From DASSJM01 sp036280655 (GTDB lineage: Bacteria > Actinomycetota > UBA4738 > HRBIN12), in assembly GCA_036280655.1 (NCBI GenBank), contig DASUQI010000056.1, positions 1 to 16,339 of the forward strand: 16,339 nt of DNA, in the 5' to 3' direction. The stretch's first letter is position 1. The number at the start of each line of letters is the position of its first letter. This document shows, one piece after another, positions 13,713 to 16,339 of this stretch. The notes under the pieces were generated by a model. It made no database searches and was not told the origin of the DNA. It saw only the letters and a list, made by a program, of their open reading frames with translations. The position numbers were made by a program, and so were the translations under genes.

Positions 13713-13742
13713 AGGCTACTAGGCACGCCGCGTGCGTGTCAA
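13713..13742 (-). promoter_or_regulatory. Sigma70-type promoter for rpsL-rpsG-fusA-tuf
   Basis: The minus strand reads TTGACA (13737-13742), an 18-base spacer, then TAGCCT (13713-13718). The -35 is a full consensus match and the -10 fits the TAnnnT pattern common in Actinomycetota. The predicted start of transcription is near 13705-13707, giving a leader of roughly 170 bases. The spacer contains GCACGC-G-GCGTGC, an inverted repeat between the two boxes. A TAGTAG alternative -10 has a 15-base spacer and is less likely. Confidence 0.7.
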
Positions 13743-13782
13743 CGAAACCCTAGGAGCGGAGTCCTGGATGGGCCCCGGACGG

Positions 13783-16339
<2,557 letters not shown>

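Larger units (their letters stand above)
13533..13782 (-). other. rpoC-rpsL intergenic region: promoter and structured rpsL leader
   Basis: This 250-base stretch is the only sizeable non-coding region in the window. From the rpoC stop leftwards it holds about 40 bases with only a weak candidate terminator, then a sigma70-type promoter at 13713-13742, then a predicted leader of about 170 bases up to the rpsL ATG. The leader contains three inverted-repeat structures (13609-13667, 13590-13612 and 13559-13583). No small open reading frame with a convincing ribosome-binding site, no tRNA and no L7Ae-type gene (present at this place in Bacillus) is seen. The layout suggests that the str genes can be transcribed independently of rpoBC. 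Confidence 0.7.

Noticed and set aside
13741..13772. Possible intrinsic terminator just after rpoC (AGGA/TCCT and CCC/GGG pairings, then TTTCGTT)
   Set aside because: The stem is only four plus three pairs with an internal loop, and the T-run is broken by C and G. It is too weak to call; it also overlaps the -35 box of the rpsL promoter.

Overview
This window is one uninterrupted block of core translation and transcription genes, all read from the minus strand, from a high-GC bacterium (I estimate about two thirds G+C by eye). Read in the direction of transcription (right to left) it is: the 3' two thirds of rpoC; a 250-base non-coding gap; the str genes rpsL-rpsG-fusA-tuf; the S10 genes rpsJ-rplC-rplD-rplW-rplB-rpsS-rplV-rpsC-rplP-rpmC-rpsQ; and the spc genes rplN-rplX-rplE-rpsZ-rpsH-rplF-rplR-rpsE-rpmD, ending in the first 19 codons of rplO at base 1. 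That is 26 genes, 24 of them complete. The plus strand carries no gene I can support.

The organism is most likely a member of the Actinomycetota, probably a deep or uncultured lineage. The reasons are the S12 C-terminus (RSRYGAKK), the RpoC and EF-G sequences, the zinc-ribbon forms of S14 and L24, and high GC with frequent GTG starts. This is inference from remembered family sequences, not from a search.

Region by region: 13783-16339 is RpoC with the active-site loop, bridge helix, trigger loop and second zinc site. 13533-13782 holds a good sigma70-type promoter (TTGACA-18-TAGCCT) and a leader of roughly 170 bases rich in inverted repeats that drives rpsL and what follows. 10455-13532 is S12, S7 and EF-G, with a strong hairpin between rpsG and fusA. 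9254-10438 is EF-Tu. From 9229 down to 1 there are 22 ribosomal protein genes, with gaps of at most 34 bases and twelve start/stop overlaps of 1 or 4 bases, which points to translational coupling along a very long mRNA. Eleven of the 25 visible starts are GTG.

The products work as one system: RNA polymerase beta', small- and large-subunit proteins made in stoichiometric amounts, and the two elongation GTPases that use the finished ribosome. I found no mobile element, CRISPR array, tRNA or rRNA gene, and no new multi-gene system. The points worth a second look are local: arginine at the streptomycin-site residue 88 of S12, the foldable rpsL leader, the rpsG-fusA hairpin, long acidic tails on S3 and L4, and cysteine-free EF-Tu and EF-G.
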